Under the pieces are notes generated by a model, which was given only the letters and a program-made list of their open reading frames with translations, did not search any database and was not told the origin of the DNA. A stretch of 64,000 bases of DNA from Hirundichthys speculiger (taxonomy: Eukaryota; Chordata; Actinopteri; Beloniformes; Exocoetidae): NCBI GenBank assembly GCA_018398805.1, contig JAGFBZ010000741.1, positions 310,001 to 374,000 on the forward strand, given 5' to 3'. The position numbers and the translations under genes were made by a program. Below are positions 34,761 through 48,235 of the stretch, piece by piece. Numbering within the stretch: position 1 is the first letter of the stretch; every line of letters starts with the position of its first letter.

Positions 34761-37700
34761 CTTGTTTTATCGGTTGATTCCAACTTTTTTTTTCTTCCCT
34801 TCAACTTGGGAAGTATGGTCGCTTGATGCATAACTGAACAGAAGATCTTGCATTAATGGTTGGCACTTTTGGCGCACTGTTTTCACAAAGCTTGTGGTAA
34901 GTCCATTTTAACTTTAGATGACACAAGCTGTTAAACTTGAAATGAAGCATAACATAAGCACTGGAGTTGAGTTTGGAATTATGTCAGTTCATTGAGTGAA
35001 TCCACTGACTACTGTCAATTTTTCTTTTATTAATATCCATCAAGTTCTGAGGAAAATAATTTGCACTTAAGATGGTGGATGTTCTTGTGTCTTTACCAGC
35101 AAGTAAAGTCCAAAAGAGGAGCTGGAGAAGCGAGGCACATTTTCTCCAAATTTATGAAAAAGCGCAAATGCTCTCTTAATGTTTAGGAGCTCTTTCAAAT
35201 CACGATGAGAATCATTCAGTACCAAACTCAAATTCATTCTGACTACACTGCCTGCCCAGCCAAGAGTATTTCTGTTGAGCTGCCAAATGAACAGTGCACT
35301 CCAAGGCATTTTTCCACCCAGTGCCTCAGTACCACTGCAGGCTGTAGTTATTGCAGTTACAGTAACATTAGTGCTGAGCCTTCAGAAATGAATGCACCGC
35401 TTCATCGATAAACACACCATATAGAACATTGACTTTACCATAATCATAAGCATTATTTAACATCCCAAGATGACAAGTTATAATTTCATTTTCATCAATT
35501 TTTAATCTCTTTTTTATTTATAAATGAGCATGATGCATCAAAGAACTAGATGAAATAAGCATCTCAAGTCAATAATTCTGATTCTAATTTAGTTTAAATT
35601 ATAGCAAGCACTTGCAATTTCACAGTCTATACACAGAGAATATTGTGGAAGTCTTTGTAGTGGGTTCTTGTGTTGAAAATAAGAGTGGTAAACTACACTT
35701 TTTGCCAAAATGCTTGTTTTTACTTCTTTGTAGCTGCAGCTGCAATCGTGGTGACGGGGGTGTTGACTGTTATTGTGGCAGGGAAAGTGAAAGATGCATC
35801 ACATGATATTCATGATTCAGTGACCCTAAAAGCATTTATTTCTCAGCTTTAGAAGGGCTACAAGCTTCACAAGGTTGACAACAGGCAAAGAAGACATCTT
35901 TGCTTTTCACTCTAAGAAACATATTGTGAGTATCTGTGGGTGTGCAAGTTTCCATGTGTGGGAGAGGGCAGGCTTCTGGTGGTATTGCCAGTGCTCTGCA
36001 TGCAAGCCTCTCTCCCTGTAACAACATTCTGCTCCTCTGATTGCAGCATGTCCACCTTCTGACATGATGTGTGTTTTATCACATGTTTCGTCACTACAAA
36101 CCAATTGACTGATGGAATTTGATCTTGCTATATCACAACTCAGTGGAGAGATAAATGTTGTCTGATTGCCACTTTGGTCTCCACTGTGTTTAGGTCCTGA
36201 TATCTTTGTGAGTGTGTGTATTTAAGTGTGTCAGCTGATCTCTCTTGACACAAATAGCCACATTGACTTACTGGATCAATCTACGTCTCACAGGTGCAGC
36301 AGATGGGTATCACTTCGGCGTTAATATTCGAGGCTCTCTCTGCTATAGTTGGCTATTTTTGACTGGCCAAAAATAACAGATCTAAGGAATCTTTGACACA
36401 GTACTCAGAAGTAATGAAAGGTGAACTCACTGAGAGGGTGAACAGGCCTGGAAACCAACATATCTACATTTCATTTCACTTTACTACCTAATAACTAAAT
36501 GAGATGCTGTACCTCCTTCTCCAGTGCTGATGTTAAACTCATAAATGGCCTTTGCATGCATTTACTTCTTTATTTAATTATAAGTGCATGGTATTTAACT
36601 CTACTACTTCACAGTGAAATCTCCTTAGCGCCTGAGATCCAGGAAGGTTTAACATTTTTAAAAAGGAAACTCTTGGAACAATCCATTTCAAATCACCTGA
36701 TAAAAGCATTCACTGAATTAGAACATGTTGCCTCTTTTTTGCCTCTATACATTAGACCGAGAATTTTTTGAAACATGCTATTATAGCCACAGCATTGCAA
36801 CATGATCCTTTTAGTGTCTGGCTGCAGTTTATTTGATTCATATCTGTGATAAACATATCTGAAAGGCAGACCTTTCCAAGACCCTATGTAGAGCCATATC
36901 TAATACTGCGATCTAACAAAGATATGAAAGAGAAGAGCTGTAAGCCATGCTATAGTGACATTATGCCTGCGATCATTTTTATTTTCCTTTTTCTGACTGT
37001 TTGTTAAACTCAGAGTCAACAATTAAAGACAAACAATAATCTTTCTTTCTTTCTTACTTATTGCACAACACATTTGACACTCAGTTAAAAAAAAAGTTAT
37101 GCAAGTAAAAAACATAACTGATGGAAAGTTACAACAAATATCCTGAAATATTGAAAAGAATGGGACATAGTTTCAACAAAAGTGAAAAAGGTCAAACAGG
37201 GACTGTAAGATTGTGTAAGAATGGCATGTTTTCTTTATATGGAATTAAACATCTAGTTCTCAGTCTGCTAGTGGGGATCATTTCACAGGCATAGGGTTTG
37301 GGTACACCATCACCACCAGTATAACCCAGAAATTGCTGGAAAAATTATACATTTCCAATTATACAGATCCAGAATAAATCTTTGGAGGCAGTCTTAGAAA
37401 GCCATTGGAGAAAAAAAAATCTAAAATGGTTTAGGTACACTTGGCACAAGCACTTGGGGCAATTGACCTATGTCAAGATAAATAACTATTTTATGCCTCT
37501 GACAAGAATCGGAACTGTCATTCCACAAACTGAGGTAAGTGTGCAGAAAGCATACAGAGACCTGTTTGTTCAGGCAGATCTCCATCCAATCGCCGAAGTC
37601 CATACGAGTTGACCACTAAATACCACAAAAACTAATAAACTAAATAGATGCAAAAGAAGGAGAGTTCATGACCTCCATTTCCACACAACTGGATTGGTAC

Positions 37701-38092
37701 TCAGATATTTGTGGTAAAACTGGCATGTGCAAGTACATTTTTTAAGTGCTATCATCAGTTGCCATTCAATTTGGTTCCCACACATTTTCCATCACATTCA
37801 AAACTGTTTCAACTCACATTGTATTAGTCCCTAATGAAAATTTGCACTCCTTGCTATCTGATAATAGACCAAGGGTTGTTTTAACTTCAATTTATGAGCA
37901 TCATTTGCCATGATTGTTTAATTCCTGCAGCTCACATTAAATATGGATATACTTTCCTGTATATTTGTCAAACTCATAACAATACATAATTTTTTGCTAT
38001 GTACAATAAAAACATTTATGGAAAAAGTAAATTATAAAACTTCACGTTAAAAAAGAAAAAAAAAAAACCAACAACACCCCATGGGCAGCACG
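34761..38092. other. No feature seen
   Basis: AT-rich sequence without a recognisable gene or complete mobile element. A frame at 36499-36771 has no family features. Confidence 0.4.
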
Positions 38093-38456
38093 ATGTCTTG
38101 GTGTTAGTACTGTTGCCTCACAGAAAGAAGGTTCCTGGTTCAAACCTCAGCAGGGGTCTTTCTGTGTGGAGTTTGCATGTTCTCCCCGTGCTTGCGTGGG
38201 TTTCCCCCGGGTACTCCGGCTTCCTCCCACAGTATAAAGACATGCATGTTGGGTTAATTGGTGGTTTCTAAATTGCCTGTAGAAGTGATTTTGAGTGTGA
38301 ATGGTTGTTCGTCTATAAGTGGCCCTGCGATGGACTGGTGACCTGTCCAGGTGTACCCCTGCCTCACCTGAAGAGAGCTGGGATAGACTCCAGCAGATCG
38401 CTGTGACCCTGCAGAGGATTAAGCAGGCATAGATAATGGATGGGTAGATGGACAAC
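38093..38456 (+). mobile_element. Teleost tRNA-headed SINE/LINE-end repeat
   Basis: It begins GGGCAGCACGATGTCTTGG with a B-box-like GGTTCAAACCT. The long body is shared across teleosts: GTGGAGTTTGCATGTTCTCC, then CTCCGGCTTCCTCCCACAG, then GCGATGGACTGGTGACCTGT. It ends in GGATG-like units. It does not encode a tRNA. The fragments at 40680 and 45878 are partial minus-strand relatives. Confidence 0.85.
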
Positions 38457-38530
38457 ACGCCACAACCGCCACCACCAACAACAAAACAGTTAAATGAGGA
38501 AAGCTTAATTAGGCATTATAATGGAGGACA

Positions 38531-38700
38531 TAAGATAAGATAAGATAATCCTTTATTTGTCCCACAATGGGGAAATTTACATTGTTAAAGCAGCAAGAAT
38601 AGCAATAAAAAAGAGAAAAAGGACAACAATAAAATAGGATAAAACAATAATAAAAACAAACAAACAATCACTACAATAGAGAATATATAATAAATAATAA
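38531..38700 (-). mobile_element. LINE 3' end with (TTATC)n tail
   Basis: Read on the minus strand, the segment ends TTTCCCCATTGTGGGACAAA then TAAAGGATTATC with further TTATC units. That is the 3' end of a common teleost LINE. The 5' limit in the A-rich stretch is approximate. Confidence 0.7.
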
Positions 38701-40679
38701 ATATAACATGAAAACATAAATATAACATGAAAAGTCCAAGTTAAAATTACATCTCACTGAACAAAAAAAGAAAAAAGTACCCTTCAAGGGCCACTGAAAA
38801 CGATCTAGTTCTGCTGATTGCCTCTGAATATGAGCTGCAAGTAGTTCTTTGAGAGCTGATATAGTGTCCCATAAAACCTTGTAACGAGTTCTCCGGTTTC
38901 CAGATGTGGCAAAAGCCTCAACATTAAAGGAGAAAAAAAAAAACAACTGAACCTTTGAGGTTCGACTCTTTATGAACAGTGATAAAACAGGCACTTTCAA
39001 AGTGATTCAAAGGTAGAATTTACTGATCAAAAGAAAAAATTGCTTAATGCAGAGTGATTTAAGAATCAGTGGAGGTTTTAATTAGAAGCTCAGAGTAGCA
39101 TCCTCAGAAAACAGAAATTGTCACTCAGTTAAGCAAAGGACCCGGAATTAGCAAACTGTAATTACAATTCCTTCAAGCTGGTCAGTACCACTGACTCGAG
39201 TTAACTGTTTGCCCCTTATTTCCAGCAAAAACAGTTGTTTTCTTTTAACCCATTCAGTGATGTGTTTTGCTTCTGGAGCACACTAGCGAAGGATATGTTC
39301 ATGTTGATAAAGGTAAAAGGTTCAGAAAAGGATATTTTATTATGTGGAGAACTCTCTGAATATCACCCACTTGAACTTCAAAGCTGTTATACCCATGTTT
39401 TTTAAATTGTTAGTCAAAACCATATTTGAATTTGACCCTCAGGCGGGAAAATACTTATTCAGCACATGCCTACTTCCTCTCTGATGCTCTTCCGCTCATC
39501 AACCCAGTGGTAATATGTGAATTTTTTTTTTTCCCTTCAGTATTTAAAAGGTATTTTGACACAAATCAAATCTGCAATCAATTTCCCGCTACTGATTTCA
39601 GAAAAACCATGTTTCTTGAGTGGGTACTTCTCTGCTGTCCTCAAACTAAACACATTCAGAATGCATAATACCAAAGGTTTAACAGCCTTCAACATAACAT
39701 TTAAACCATCATTTAAACCACTGCTTCAGACAAAAAAAAAGCTGTTCTTTTTCTTACGTCAGTGAGTTTCCTTTGGTAGTGTGAACACAGAGCATGAGCA
39801 GTGAGCTCATCGGATGCAACGCACATTTTGCCACTGACACACAGGGAATTGGTTCTCGCAGCGAAGCCGTGGGGCTGCATGTGCTTGACTGCACCTCTCT
39901 GACATCACCCATCATTCTTTTATAGCTGGAGACCTTCCTCTGCCCATCATCCTTCGCATCTCTCCACAGGATCTGGCAGAGCTTTGAAAGCTCAGGTCTA
40001 CCACGGGGAAAACTCACCCTGCTGGGACGAAACGACTGCTTGTGAGTCAGTCTGATTCAGAATCATCCAAACCTTCCCTCATTTTCCTGGTGAAATTAGA
40101 GCCCAAGAACAGATTGCACTCAATTTCGGCAGATTAGTTTAGACAGTTATAAATGAAGATGTGAGCCATTTTAAATGGTTCTGTCAATGAATCGCTCCTT
40201 GGATTTCTTCTCTGGATTGTTACTAATGCCGTCATCCCACTGTTCTGATATTTTTACTGTTGTAACTTTGTCACTATTTTAATGCCCATCACAAATATTC
40301 CCCTTTTTAACTTGAATTATCCTCTCTCCTGTTGCATCATTCTCTAAGTTTTTGAGGTAATAATTCATTTTTTGTGGCTTTTCAACTGTGGATTGTAAAG
40401 CTCATGCTGTGCAGAACAGCAGTGCAATTGGAGAGAGAAATAAAAATAGCCTGGCATGTCAGCAGTTTGTGATGGCCTCTTTTCCCTAAGAGAACTCACA
40501 TTAAGTCCTACTCACATCTTATACAATAGACTAATGGTGCAATGCCCACCAAACCTAGCTAACAACCCGAGTCACCCCAAATAGAGCTTTCAGTACACGG
40601 CAAAGTGGACACCTCTCAGTGAGTGTTTCTACCTTCTTCAAAAATGTGGCAGAAACCAAGAATTCAAGCTAGATAAAGA
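38701..40679. other. No feature seen
   Basis: No gene or complete element is recognisable in this AT-rich stretch. Confidence 0.4.
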
Positions 40680-40831
40680 AGATTAAAACTCACACCTACA
40701 AGCATAGTGATAAAGAGTTTGGGCACTCAGTTGATGGATGGTGTAGATCTATGCCCACTATATCCCATTCAGGGTCTCTGGGATCTGCAGGAGCATATCT
40801 AAGCCCTATCTGGGTGAAAAGCAGGGGTACA
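40680..40831 (-). repeat. Dispersed repeat fragment, pair member 1
   Basis: This is about 95% identical to 45878-46029 (seven differences by eye in ~151 bases) and in the same orientation. The inner part (ATGCCCACTATATCCCATTC, then GGATCTGCAGGAG) is the reverse complement of the 3' part of the SINE-like family at 38093. Confidence 0.85.
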
Positions 40832-41175
40832 TCCTGGACAATTTGACCATTAAGCCAAAATCCTGTCTTCTCTGCAACGAGCATGGTTGCATACATAAAG
40901 CAGTGAAAACCTAGTGACAACTCTAATAGAATATCTGAGCTAAGCTGCCTGCCATGCAGCTGCCCTGTAGGTTTTGGAAGAACCCTCCTGGCTGAGTTTG
41001 TGGTTACATGATGCTTTAAAAGATGCATGGGTGATTATCAGTAAAGAAGCCAGGTGTGAAACACACAAAGGAAGCTAAATTAAACTGAATGTACAAAGTA
41101 AGTAAGGCATTTCATAACCACATACTATGCTATGAGCGCAAACTGGTTTTATCAAAATATAGTTTATCTCAAATA

Positions 41176-41425
41176 CACTCTCAGAAATAGGGGTACAGTA
41201 CGAGTCCTTTTTTTGTCCCCTGAGGTACAATCTACACAAATGTACCCCCTAGGGTTAATTATTGGACCTTACCTTATGTACCTTTTGATGTCAAAAGTAC
41301 ATATATGACTCAAGGTGGGTACAAAGGTACAAAAGGGTACAAAACTGTACCTTCTGAGGGTCTGCCCCAGTGACAAGCCATTGTACCTCTAAAGGTACAA
41401 TTCTGTACTTTCTTTTCTGAGAGTG
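41176..41425. mobile_element. GGTACA-rich palindromic MITE
   Basis: The ends are inverted: CACTCTCAGAAATAGGGGTA on the left and the complement of CACTCTCAGAAAAGAAAGTA on the right, with TA on both sides (41174-41175 and 41426-41427). The 250-bp body carries about ten GGTACA or TGTACC hexamers in both orientations. There is no coding content. It is a common teleost MITE type. Confidence 0.85.
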
Positions 41426-41689
41426 TACCCAAAAGGGCTACTTCTACACAATCCAGTCACAGTTGTCAAGTGACTGGCTTCCTGTTATGCCTGAACATCG
41501 TTAGTACATAATATGTCACTGTAAAAGTGACAAAGACAGCCATTTTTGCACAGTACATTCTGAATACTTTGTTTTAATTATATTTTGTAGAACAAAGCCT
41601 GTTTTTTTAAAACTGGATATTGAATACTGTGCATAAAAAAATTAGAAGAAAAAAAAAAAAAAATAAACCGGCAAGAATACAAAACAAAG

Positions 41690-42023
41690 TGCCAGGTTTT
41701 CAAGGCATGGACCAGGAGATTACTGTTGTGCAGAATCTTCAAGCAATCCAGAGAATCGGCAGTTCAGCATCAGAGGGTGAGAAATGATATAGAAAACAGG
41801 ACAGAGCAGTGAGGACAAGGACAAGACAAGACACGGGCTTAAGAGGCGCAAGTGCAAACAATCAGGACAGGTGGGATCAGGGACGTAAGACAGAACTCAA
41901 CACACAAAGAAACAGACCCTGAAAGTGAAACAGGAAGTGACTAAAACAGGAGAAAAGAAACACCAAAACTAAGAAATACCAAAAACCACAAAAGAAAAAC
42001 AACACCAAACTAAGATTGTGACA
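41690..42023. repeat. Copy 1 of the AGGCAGGTGCAAACAATCA repeat family
   Basis: It shares the core AAGTGCAAACAATCAGGACA and a purine-rich tail ending GATTGTGACAC with copies at 57086-57525 and 59590-60019, in the same orientation. It is diverged and the left end is unclear. See the 57086 entry for the best-preserved ends. Confidence 0.6.
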
Positions 42024-45000
42024 CAAAGAACTAATGCCACTGATGAGAAAACAGAATGATAAGGAAAAAAAAAAAAAAAAAACAGCTCACATTGTCCCAG
42101 CTACAAAAGAGTCACAAGCCAGTGTTTTCATAGAGCTGATCCCAAGTCCAGATACCAAATCAATATGCAGAACACAGCCGGAAGAAGTTGCTTCTCTCAT
42201 GAGATAAGTTGATGGAAGTCTGCCGGAGCAAAAGGTGTTTTGAAGTCAGATCATATGTTGACAGCTCTTCTATGTGGGCTTCAAGTGCATGTTTTATGTT
42301 ACAGACTTACGTCATGCTATGTCTTGCTCCCTCAGGTGAATTTTGTTCTGGTCTGATTGAGGGGGAAATCAAAAGACAGGTGGCAGGAAGCTTGGCGCTC
42401 TTTCTCCTTTGTGTTTGTGGCTGAATGCTTTTGACTTCAGAGGGTAGTGATGCAAAGAGTTTTGGCAGAGCCATGTTGTTTGAGTTTGCCAAATCTGCAA
42501 AAAAAATCAAGCTCTAATCAGAGATAATGGGTATCAGAGCAGTAGTTATCTGTTGTTTGTTTACCAGAGCTTTTTTTTTTTTTCCTCCTCTCAAGCTTGG
42601 TGTGCACAACTGTGAATGAGGTTTGACTCATAATTTGACTCCTCCCACTAAATGGACTGATTATGTTCAAACTACTTCAGTCAAATGGAGCCATACAGAT
42701 AATTAATTGAAGAACAAACTAAATGCTTCAGAGGGCAAGAAAGGAATTCTAGCAGAAAATTTGAATGTGGAAGATAATTACCAGTATTGGCTTTTATTAT
42801 ATTACTTGAGGCACTCCCAATATATGCTGAGAATTTCTAACATAATCTCTTTATTTTATATCTCCATAACTCTGAAAATTAATACTCTTAAACCTGTCAA
42901 TTAGTCTTTTTAAGCCCAACACTATCCCATAATAAGAAATATGTGGAAATCACTTAAGTGTTTGGCCAAATGAAGGTGAAATTAAGTCAATGTCCCTTTT
43001 CAAAAATAGGATGATCAGTTTCTCCATGTCAACCCTGTAAAACACAATTACCACAAAACCAGGACAAGTCAATCAGCCAGTGTTGTTCTGCATGAGCATC
43101 TGAATGGATGTAGGTTTCCATGGCATCATGACACAAACAGCTATTGTTACCATGTCATCCTTTTGTTTGGTGTTAAATATTGTATGGCTCTTTTATGAAG
43201 TTCCTAAATTAAAATATCCACACTCCTCGAAGAGAAAAAATGTCTGGACAAAAACTGAATTAAGGATGGCATTTATTACAGCGGATTTAAATATGAAAAT
43301 GTAGACAATCTCCCACCGGGCAGGTCAGAAGTGCAGCATAAATTTCCATGGTGATGTAGCGAGGTCAAACAGGGGTCACCCTCATTGATGAAACTCTGAG
43401 TTTAGGCCATAAACCTGGCTTTGTAGTGCACCCCTCACTTTTGTTTTTTTTTTTTTTATTTCCTCTCAGTTCTAATGGATTCAGTATATCCTTTCTTCAC
43501 AGCTTCACTTTGCATTTACTTCTCACATTGTTAGGTTAGATGGACACATCCTGAGAGCCTTCCAGATACTGTGTTGTGATCCTTTCTTTGAGAAATGTTT
43601 GATCAGCAAAGTTGTCTTTGTAGTTAGTACCCAAGTGACAATAATATAAAATAAATTGAATTGCGTGGTTTTGTACAATTAATGCATGCAGCCTAATTGC
43701 TTTTGGCAGCTCCGCTCCATAACTACAACTGAAATAAATTATTTGGGTGATAAAAGGGGTGAAAGTACGTCGTAAAATACCAGAACCATGCTGCAGTAGC
43801 ACTGCCAAACAAGAAAATACATCTTAGAAGGTCTTAACTGGTTAACTGATAAATCAATCCAAGACAGGCCAACGGACAAACACAAACAGTACGCTGGTAT
43901 ATTCAACAACAAAGGCTCTTCCTGTTTTTAGCACTTTCTGTTCCTGCAGCAAACAACTAGTAATGAATGATGGTCTCAACTGGTTTGGTTGGATTTTCTG
44001 TCTGACTAAAAAGAAACCAAACCAAGGAGAAAATTCTACAACTTACCAAGTGATGCAGAGCAGAGAAAGAATAAAACTAAGATGTGAAAGGGCTGTTCAT
44101 ACGCCTGTTTGATTTAATGTGAAGGATTAGATTGTCAAGGTATTAAATATCAGGTGGACATTTAATAGTTCGGTTGAATGTGTGTTTGCTACTTTGATGG
44201 AATGTTTCTCTTGCATCTGTAAATTGGTGTAACAGATGATTTTTAAAAAATACTCATAAAGGAGGTGATGAAGGTGGTTTGTTAAATGAAAAAGAAAAAA
44301 AACAGTTGTAAGCTAAACAGCATGTAATGAATTGACTAATTGTAATAAAGTTGTGTATCTGTCTCACCTGTTACATAACTGAGGAATCATTCAGAAAAAT
44401 AAGTTTTGAATTGGATGCATTCGCTTCACGACGTGCTGCGAAAGCAACATGGAAGAGGCAGGAAAGGGACACAGTGTCCTAGTTTGTCCTTTTTTTTTGT
44501 TAACCCTGAAACTTTTGAATCCTGCATCTAGAAATTACTTCCGACTAGCACAATTAAAAGTCAAAAGAAAACGACTGCTTTGAGGTGCAATTACTCAAGC
44601 TGAATAAATAAGACAAAACCCTTTTGTCGTCACCGTATTCAAACAACCTTTGCTGCATGTCCACTGCAATTCAGTTTTGATTGTTCAGAAGGCAGTTTTT
44701 TTTTGTCTCCTTTTTCTGCATGTTAAATCATTTTTAATTAGAATATCAGACACACTGAATACAAGGTCTTGCCCACTCATTCTTTGTTCAGTTCACCTCT
44801 GATATGATTGACAGAATCTAACAGAATGACGTTCCACATTATCCTCTGCTCGTCCTCAGACATCAATCATGTAATTATGTGCAGAGACAAAGAAGATGAT
44901 GAGTGGTGACTCGGTTCAAGAAAAGAGAAGACTGAAAGCTTTTCAGCCAAGTGACAAGCGTTCAAGTAAATACAACACACCTGCTAATCATGAGCACATG

Positions 45001-45877
45001 CCAGAATGTTCCAGTTTAATCTCCAGTTTAAGACTTTTGGGTACTCTTATAGTGCCATCACAACATACCCAGTTATATGTAATTCCTAAATCTGTCTTGC
45101 TATTTTCTACAGTAAATGGCCAAGGCAACAAGTTTTGTTTCTGGAAAGAGATCTCAATTATCTTTATGCCACGTTTATGTGGTGGCAACTGATCACAAGT
45201 TAGCTTCTGGGCTAGACTATACCCTAGTTTGTCATCATCATTTAATTCAAATGGAGAAATTCCTCTATGAAATACAAATGGCAACTGCTTAAAATCACAA
45301 ACTCACTATAGAAATATTTACGAGGTCAACAACCAAAACAGATACAAGGTCATTATGTAATATTTCTAAACAATTAGACTTCCTTTTGCAATCTTTAACA
45401 CAAAGATATTATTTTGCCATTTGTGTCTGTTATTGTCAGTTCTTTCCATAATCTTAAACTTGCAAAAACAGCTTCCATTCACCATGATGTTTTCAGAACC
45501 ACCATACAGCTCATGAGTAAGTATATATACAGTATATAAATATGGTTCTAAACCTTACCTTTTAATATACCTCATTTGATGTACACTCTCATCTCTGTGG
45601 ACATGGCGTTCTGTGTTACTCTTGTGGGTATGTCTGAATTAAACCGTGAGGAACAACAATGTAAAACTGACTTATGTCTGAGTGATGGACTGCTGTTGGC
45701 TTGGGATATTAACAAAGCTACAACGTGGTCTGGAAACAGTTGAGATATAAGGGATAGACACAAAGGTTGTTGGTCGAACTAATGCAAGCAAAGCTGATTG
45801 AAATGCATGGAGGCTAGCATTTCTAATGCTCCAAGATCTGGAACAACAGTGTTCCCAAATGTCGATACAGATACAAA
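42024..45877. other. No feature seen
   Basis: No gene, RNA or complete mobile element is recognised. Homopolymer A or T runs lie near 42065, 42572 and 43445. Confidence 0.4.
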
Positions 45878-46029
45878 AGATTAAAACGCACACCTACAAG
45901 CACAGTGAGTAAGAGTTTGGGCACTCAGTTTATGGATGGTGTAGATCTATGCCCACTATATCCCATTCAGGGTCCCTGGGATCTGCAGGAGCATATCTAA
46001 GCCCTATCTGGGTGAAAATCAGGGGTACC
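45878..46029 (-). repeat. Dispersed repeat fragment, pair member 2
   Basis: This is the partner of 40680-40831. It is followed by a run of about 14 C residues (46027-46040) where member 1 instead continues with unique sequence. Confidence 0.85.
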
Positions 46030-46040
46030 CCCCCCCCCCC

Positions 46041-46645
46041 AGAGACCTAGCAAATTCAGCACCCTAGATGGCAATGAGTGATAGTTAAATACACTAATGC
46101 AATAATTTAGTGATCATTAAGTCACATGCTAAAATGGGCTCCTTTAGCCAATATCCTGACATGCACTATGGTGCATTGCATTATAATTAACGGACAAAGT
46201 TGCATCAACCTCCAAGTTGTTGTCTTTGAATTTCTCATTGGCAGTAAAATCTTTCATTCATTAGCGTTAATACCAGGTTTTTTTTTTTTAACTTTAAAAA
46301 CGCACTGTCACTCTAAAAGGGAGAATTTATACTGTTATGTATAATGGTTCTGCAATCAAACCAGTGTGACTCTTGGACCTTATTAAAAGCCCTTGAAAGA
46401 TGTGAGCCATTAATTATAGTGTCCTTCTGGTTTCTTTCTCTCACACTTTTATCTTATTTTTTATTCAGGGCTACAGAGACAATGGTTCTCAGTTAGAAAA
46501 GGTGAGAATCCCCTCTCCGGGATGGAGGTAAAGTGCTGCCTAAAGTGGAGAAGTTTCGGGTTTCTGGAGGTTTTGTTAAGAGTGGGGGGTTAATGGAACA
46601 GCAGGTCACTGCACCGTTTGATGGACTCTGTACCTGTCTGTTGTG
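46041..46645. other. No feature seen
   Basis: No gene or element recognised between the C-run and the hAT insertion. Confidence 0.4.
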
Positions 46646-46653
46646 GTGAGAAG

Positions 46654-47825
46654 TAGGGATGTCCCGATCACGGTTTTTGGGTCCCGATCTGATTTCCGAT
46701 CTTTAATTTTTTAAGATCGGCCGATTCCCAATTTTTTCCGATTCGATTTCACTTTTTTTGAGTGGGCAAACAGTTTAATTTCCCATGCATTTTATTTCCT
46801 GTGTACATTAATAAATAGGCCTGTATCCAAGCTGAGATTAATAGCTTTTATCATCTCATAAAATAAACTATAACTTATTTAAACACTCTTCTTTCTTTCT
46901 TTTTTGTTTGGGAGAATTATTATAAAACACATTTAGTTACAGAACAGTGACTGTTCAACAGTCTCAGTACTAAAGAACATAGCACTTCCATTTAAATAGC
47001 AGCAGGTGAACTTGGCTAGCAGTTTAAGGCAATGAAAACACTAGCAGAAGTCTTTGCAATCAATGAAATCACATCAGAATCAAAATAACATAAAATATTA
47101 ACTTAACTTCTTTAAAGACCCGCTGCACATGGTCGCGCACCTTTGTGTCCTTTGTCGTTCATGTAATGACGGGAACGAGGCTCGAGGTAATTAATGAACC
47201 GGTTAAATGCCTTGTATTCCACATACTGAATGGGCTGGTCGTCCTTGGTAATACATTCCGCGATTAGCTTGGTGATTTTTCTGTATTTCTCCGAGTCTTT
47301 CGGGAGTTTGTCCTTTCTTTTAAAAGTTTCACAGAGCGTTTGCTGGCCATTCAGAAGGCAGCGTGCTTGCTAGGATGGTGATTTTTTTAAGTGTCTGATT
47401 AAATTAGTGGTGTTGTAAACTCTCTTCTTACTTACCCCTCGTGATATCTCAGCCTTACATATGTTTCAAGTCGCAGTTAAAGCGTCGGTCTTTGTAATTT
47501 TATAGTGCTGCCACACTGCTGACATTTTTGCTAAAGTTTAGCCTGACGCCTCCAGTCTTAAAACTTTTAAGGTGGATACAAGAAAGTGCTGCTGAGAAAC
47601 TTTATTTCAGTGCAAATTATTAAATGTATATGGTTTAAACAATATTTTTGTTTGTGTAATATGATTACTTTATTAATTTGTGTTAATTAGGATCACTTTT
47701 TGAGAAAAAAATAATGAAAAAAAGATTGGCGTGTTAAAATAAGGTTGATCAGCCGATCCGATCCACCTTAAATTTTTAAGAACCAAGGCCGATCCGATCA
47801 GGGGATCGGGATCGGGACACCCCTA
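46654..47825 (-). mobile_element. hAT element, internally deleted, 1,172 bp
   Basis: A perfect 8-bp target duplication, GTGAGAAG, lies at 46646-46653 and 47826-47833. The inverted ends are TAGGGATGTCCCGATC and the complement of TAGGGGTGTCCCGATC. Repeated GATCGG motifs lie near both ends. A piece of transposase survives on the minus strand. Confidence 0.93.
47112..47369 (-). pseudogene. hAT transposase segment downstream of the BED finger
   Basis: An 85-codon open minus-strand stretch, bounded upstream by TAG (47370-47372), reads QQTLCETFKRKDKLPKDSEK, then YRKITKLIAECITKDDQPIQ, then YVEYKAFNRFINYLEPRSR. This is the block of hAT/ZBED transposases just after the BED finger (pattern I...D.QP...VE...F..L...L.P). 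It has no start codon of its own. The catalytic core and C-terminal dimerisation domain are absent, so it is a remnant, though the surviving stretch has no stop. Confidence 0.85.
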
Positions 47826-48235
47826 GTGAGAAGGACAAGGCTCCCTATTAACGAGCTGATGTATGCACCTCCCCTCAACTATGGTTAGTGATTGAAAGAA
47901 TGAGATCACAGATACAAGCATCTGAAATAATGTTCCTCTGCACAGCTTTTTCCTTTAAAACAGTTTGAGAAGTAGCATCATTCAGGAGGGACTTTGAGCT
48001 GAGTCGCTGCTCCTCTACTTCAAGAGGAGCCTCTACCGTAACCTTTGACCACTCTTTTTACAGTGCCTCATTGGCTGGACTTATCTTTCTGAGAGTCAAA
48101 TACTGCCTTTTCTAGAAGTGTGTATAAACTATAGCACGGCAAGGAAAACAATGTTATTCTAAACAATAAACCTTTTGCAGTAAGCTTAATTTAAGACAAA
48201 TCATATAGATATCAATGTCATCCACATATACAAAT

